Source: an uncultured Chloroflexota bacterium (lineage in GTDB: Bacteria; Chloroflexota; Anaerolineae; Aggregatilineales; Phototrophicaceae). Taken from it: a stretch of 16,444 bases of DNA. Position numbers and translations under genes: made by a program. The notes beneath the pieces were generated by a model. The model made no database searches. It was not told the DNA's origin and was given only the letters and a program-made list of their open reading frames with translations. Numbering within the stretch: position 1 is the stretch's first letter; each line of letters begins with the position of its first letter. Positions 14,559-16,444 of this stretch are shown piece after piece. The DNA lies in the NCBI GenBank assembly GCA_937988705.1, contig CALKIA010000369.1:1-16444 (forward strand), written 5' to 3'.

Positions 14559-14936
14559 ATGAAACCATTTTTGCTGATGGCGCTGCTGCTGTTGTCGGCA
14601 TGCAGTCTTAACACCCCGGCGCCCCCACCCGATGTGCCGCACGTGGAATTTCTCTTCCCGATGGAAGGCGTTTCGGTCAGCGCGGGGACGGATTTGCAGA
14701 TCGGCTTGTTGGCAACCGATGGAACAGGTGTTGCCCGCGTGGAATTACTGGTCGATGACCTGCCGCACCAGCAAGCGAGTCCAGTCGAGCAGGCGGCGGC
14801 TCCCGTCTTCACGGTGGATATGAACTGGTTGGCCCAAGGGAACGGTTTGCATGTGCTCACCGCCACCGCCTACCGTGCGGATGGTACGGCGAGCGAAACT
14901 GCGATCATCCGGGTGAATGTAGTTGAAGGGAGCTGA
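14559..14936 (+). CDS. Small lipoprotein with bacterial Ig-like domain
   Basis: 125 residues. A lipoprotein signal MKPFLLMALLLLSAC ends at a lipobox (L12-S13-A14-C15), so the protein should be lipid-anchored after export. A Pro-rich spacer (about 19-26) leads to one Ig-like beta domain (about 28-122): VEFLFPMEGVSVSAG, VARVELLVDD, HVLTATAYRADG and a final IIRVNVV strand, the layout of Ig-like adhesion or cell-wall domains in many surface proteins. GGGAGG lies 4 bases before the ATG. The stop is followed after 1 base by the next ATG, so the two are translationally coupled. Its role is unknown; a one-domain protein this short is more likely an accessory subunit than an adhesin. Confidence 0.85.
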   Translation: MKPFLLMALLLLSACSLNTPAPPPDVPHVEFLFPMEGVSVSAGTDLQIGLLATDGTGVARVELLVDDLPHQQASPVEQAAAPVFTVDMNWLAQGNGLHVLTATAYRADGTASETAIIRVNVVEGS

Positions 14937-14937
14937 G

Positions 14938-15303
14938 ATGGCCTTTCTCAAACGGAGCGATGTGAAACCGAACGCGCCCGCCGAGAGCATCGGCAAGCAG
15001 TTCGATGCGAACGAATACGAACTCAACATCAAAGGTGGTCGTATCGAATGGGACGCGATTGACGAAGTCGAAGTCGCGAAAGCTGCGCGCATCAATTCCC
15101 CGGCGGGCTGGTTCGTCAAAAAGATCATGTATAGCGGGGGCGAACGCTATCATGTTGGCGTCTTCTTCGGCAAAGGGGAGCTGGTCATCACCAACATTAC
15201 CGAAGAGCAGGCGCGCTATATTGTGGAAACTGTCGCCTACTACGCTAAGCAGCCCATTCGCTATACCGGGATCGAGGGGTTCGTGCCAACCGTCGAATCG
15301 TGA
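14938..15303 (+). CDS. Small conserved-looking protein, possibly PH-like fold (function unknown)
   Basis: 121 residues from the ATG at 14938; AGGGAG inside the end of the previous gene serves as ribosome binding site. A TTG at 14923 would add 5 residues but lies within that site. No signal peptide or membrane helix, so cytosolic. After a polar N-terminus (1-25), the predicted order is short strands (YELNIKGGRIEWDAIDEVEV), a central strand pair (GWFVKKIMYS, YHVGVFFGKGELVITNI) and a C-terminal helix (TEEQARYIVETVAYYAK). This strand-rich body capped by a helix recalls bacterial PH-like domains, but I have no specific family match. It is sandwiched between two lipoprotein genes with 1-base spacing before and a 4-base overlap after, so its level is probably tied to theirs. 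Confidence 0.8.
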   Translation: MAFLKRSDVKPNAPAESIGKQFDANEYELNIKGGRIEWDAIDEVEVAKAARINSPAGWFVKKIMYSGGERYHVGVFFGKGELVITNITEEQARYIVETVAYYAKQPIRYTGIEGFVPTVES

Positions 15304-16444
15304 AGCTCGCGCGCTCCAGCTTTCTTGAAGATCAGGTAGGAGCGAGGCAAGCCTCGCTCCTACCTGATTCTCCGGTTACCGGGAGGGGCAAGCCCCTCCC
15401 CTACATTTTCCCTCCCGTCTATTCATTAGTTGGCTGTTTGATCTGTTTGCTGCTCGCCGCCTGCCAGTCGACGCCGACCCGCTGGATTACACTGGCGGAA
15501 GCGGAGCAGGGGCGCGCACCCGCGCTCTCCGTCTTTGAAGATCGCCTGACCGCTGTCTGGGTTGGCGCGGATGCGGCGGGTGTGCATCACGATGCGCGCC
15601 AAGTGGTGAACGGCGAATCATCGCCTGTGACGGTGCTGCCGCTTCCGCCCACTTATCCCTACGATCAACGCTTGTACCCGGCCGCCGATGGGGCGCTCTA
15701 TCTGCTGTGGTTGGATCGGGCGGGCGATGTGACTGCGCTCTACAGCGCGTGGATCGCGCCTGACCTTACCATCCTACGGACGGCGCCCGTGTCCGATGGC
15801 CGTGCGCTGCGCTATAGTGCCGTGCCCGATGGTGCAGGTGGTTTGTGGGTCGCCTGGAGCGGCGGTCTGCTCTCTGAGCCGACGGTCTACACCCGGCACA
15901 TTGACGCGGAAGGTCGCCCGCTCGATCAGTTTCGTGTCGCCGCTGATGCCGAATATCCTGCCTTGACTCGCACCCATGACGGGCTGATTTATCTGTTCTG
16001 GCTTCAGGCGGGGCAGGTGCTGCGCGCGCGCTTAGAGGACGGGATTCCCGTGGACACGGAGAGCCTCACCAGCGCCATCAGCCTCGCGCCGGGAGATCGC
16101 CTGTACGATGTCAATATTGGGCTCGACAGGACACAGGCTTACCTCTTCTGGAATGTCACGCGGGCCAGTGGGGCGATTGAGACGTGGTACACGTCCGGGG
16201 AGTTCGACGCGGCGTTCTGGAACGCGCCGACCCGCTTTCTATTGACGCTTGATGATGCGCAGACAGAGTCCAAACCGCTGCGGTGGGCATCTCCCGCTGT
16301 TGGACAGTCGGATACGCTGTGGGTAGCGGCTGAATCGGCGGCGGGCTTGGGGATCGCAGAACTGCGCGGCGGGGTGGTTGTCGGCTATGAGGTCATTGTG
16401 CCTGATGTGTATCTGATCGGCACGCCGACGCTGCTCATCCGGCC
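15300..16444 (+). CDS. Lipoprotein with beta-propeller-like repeats, N-terminus interrupted by palindromic insertion (partial, 3' end outside window)
   Basis: An open frame runs from GTG at 15300 (overlapping the preceding TGA as GTGA) to the window end, 381 codons without a stop. It begins MKLARSSFLEDQ, passes through 23 codons made of palindromic repeat (residues 13-35), and then shows a hydrophobic stretch ending in a lipobox (L52-A53-A54-C55). The mature part has recurring strands LYLLWLD, LWVAWSG, IYLFWL, AYLFWN and LWVAAE about 50-60 residues apart, typical of a beta-propeller of the sialidase/BNR-like kind. Ligand and function are unknown. The charged start MKLAR would be a natural signal n-region if it stood directly before VGCLICLLLAAC; the insertion has separated them. 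Whether the gene still exports its product is uncertain. No good alternative start lies close to the hydrophobic stretch (only TTG 15438, with too short a signal). Confidence 0.75.
   Translation, partial: MKLARSSFLEDQVGARQASLLPDSPVTGRGKPLPYIFPPVYSLVGCLICLLLAACQSTPTRWITLAEAEQGRAPALSVFEDRLTAVWVGADAAGVHHDARQVVNGESSPVTVLPLPPTYPYDQRLYPAADGALYLLWLDRAGDVTALYSAWIAPDLTILRTAPVSDGRALRYSAVPDGAGGLWVAWSGGLLSEPTVYTRHIDAEGRPLDQFRVAADAEYPALTRTHDGLIYLFWLQAGQVLRARLEDGIPVDTESLTSAISLAPGDRLYDVNIGLDRTQAYLFWNVTRASGAIETWYTSGEFDAAFWNAPTRFLLTLDDAQTESKPLRWASPAVGQSDTLWVAAESAAGLGIAELRGGVVVGYEVIVPDVYLIGTPTLLIR
15331..15404. repeat. Palindromic doublet inside the 5' end of the lipoprotein gene
   Basis: Hairpin D, 15331-15368, has perfect 18-bp arms (ATCAGGTAGGAGCGAGGC and its complement) around a central AA. 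Hairpin E, 15381-15400, has 9-bp arms (GGGAGGGGC) around AA, followed by CCTAC and then ATTTTCC. The GTAGG...CCTAC boundaries at 15336 and 15404 enclose exactly 69 bases, starting on a codon boundary. The layout, two hairpins with a short spacer, is the same as at 8925-8987. On RNA these are strong structures directly downstream of a coupled start codon, and hairpin E plus ATTTT could cause some early termination. Confidence 0.88.

Noticed and set aside
15438..15464. TTG at 15438 as the true start of the propeller lipoprotein
   Set aside because: It would leave only 8 residues before the lipobox Cys, with no charged n-region and no ribosome binding site.

Overview
The window is a GC-rich bacterial chromosome segment. 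It probably comes from the Chloroflexota (Anaerolineae-like). That assignment is an inference from gene style: a very large soluble multi-GAF/PAS histidine kinase with the LPNPLLPETRAEM type of GAF loop, a GT39-like membrane glycosyltransferase with a long C-terminal beta-sandwich tail, a zinc-ribbon/FHA protein with a Pro-Ala-Lys stalk, a roadblock/LC7 protein, and trmD outside the usual rpsP-rimM-trmD-rplS cluster. No rRNA, tRNA, CRISPR array, transposase or phage gene was seen.

Left third (1-6906, all minus strand): one probable signalling operon, transcribed right to left. It starts with a 1540-residue cytosolic histidine kinase with five GAF and three PAS domains. Next comes a threonine-synthase-like PLP enzyme fused to two receiver domains, and then the start of a DivK/CheY-like response regulator that leaves the window. 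The kinase has no receiver of its own, so the enzyme-borne receivers are natural candidates for its phosphorylation targets. This is the most unusual system in the window.

Middle (6907-11741): a divergent intergenic region leads to a secreted protein made of four related repeat units. Its 3' region holds a pair of strong palindromes and a terminator-like hairpin. A convergent GT39-like glycosyltransferase follows, whose predicted promoter places the transcription start exactly on the ATG (leaderless).

Right third (11742-16444): a plus-strand FHA/zinc-ribbon protein converges, with 4 bases between stops, on a minus-strand pair of roadblock/LC7 protein and TrmD. Divergent from trmD is a tightly packed plus-strand operon: an Ig-like lipoprotein, a small PH-like cytosolic protein 1 base later, and a beta-propeller-like lipoprotein whose GTG start overlaps the previous stop by 4 bases. 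A 69-base tandem palindrome (23 codons, frame kept) sits between that GTG and the lipoprotein signal sequence.

Across the window, six hairpins share a GTAGG...CCTAC-like outline and GCATGC or GCAAGC-like centres but have different, self-complementary stems. They look like one dispersed family of palindromic repeats, twice arranged as doublets.
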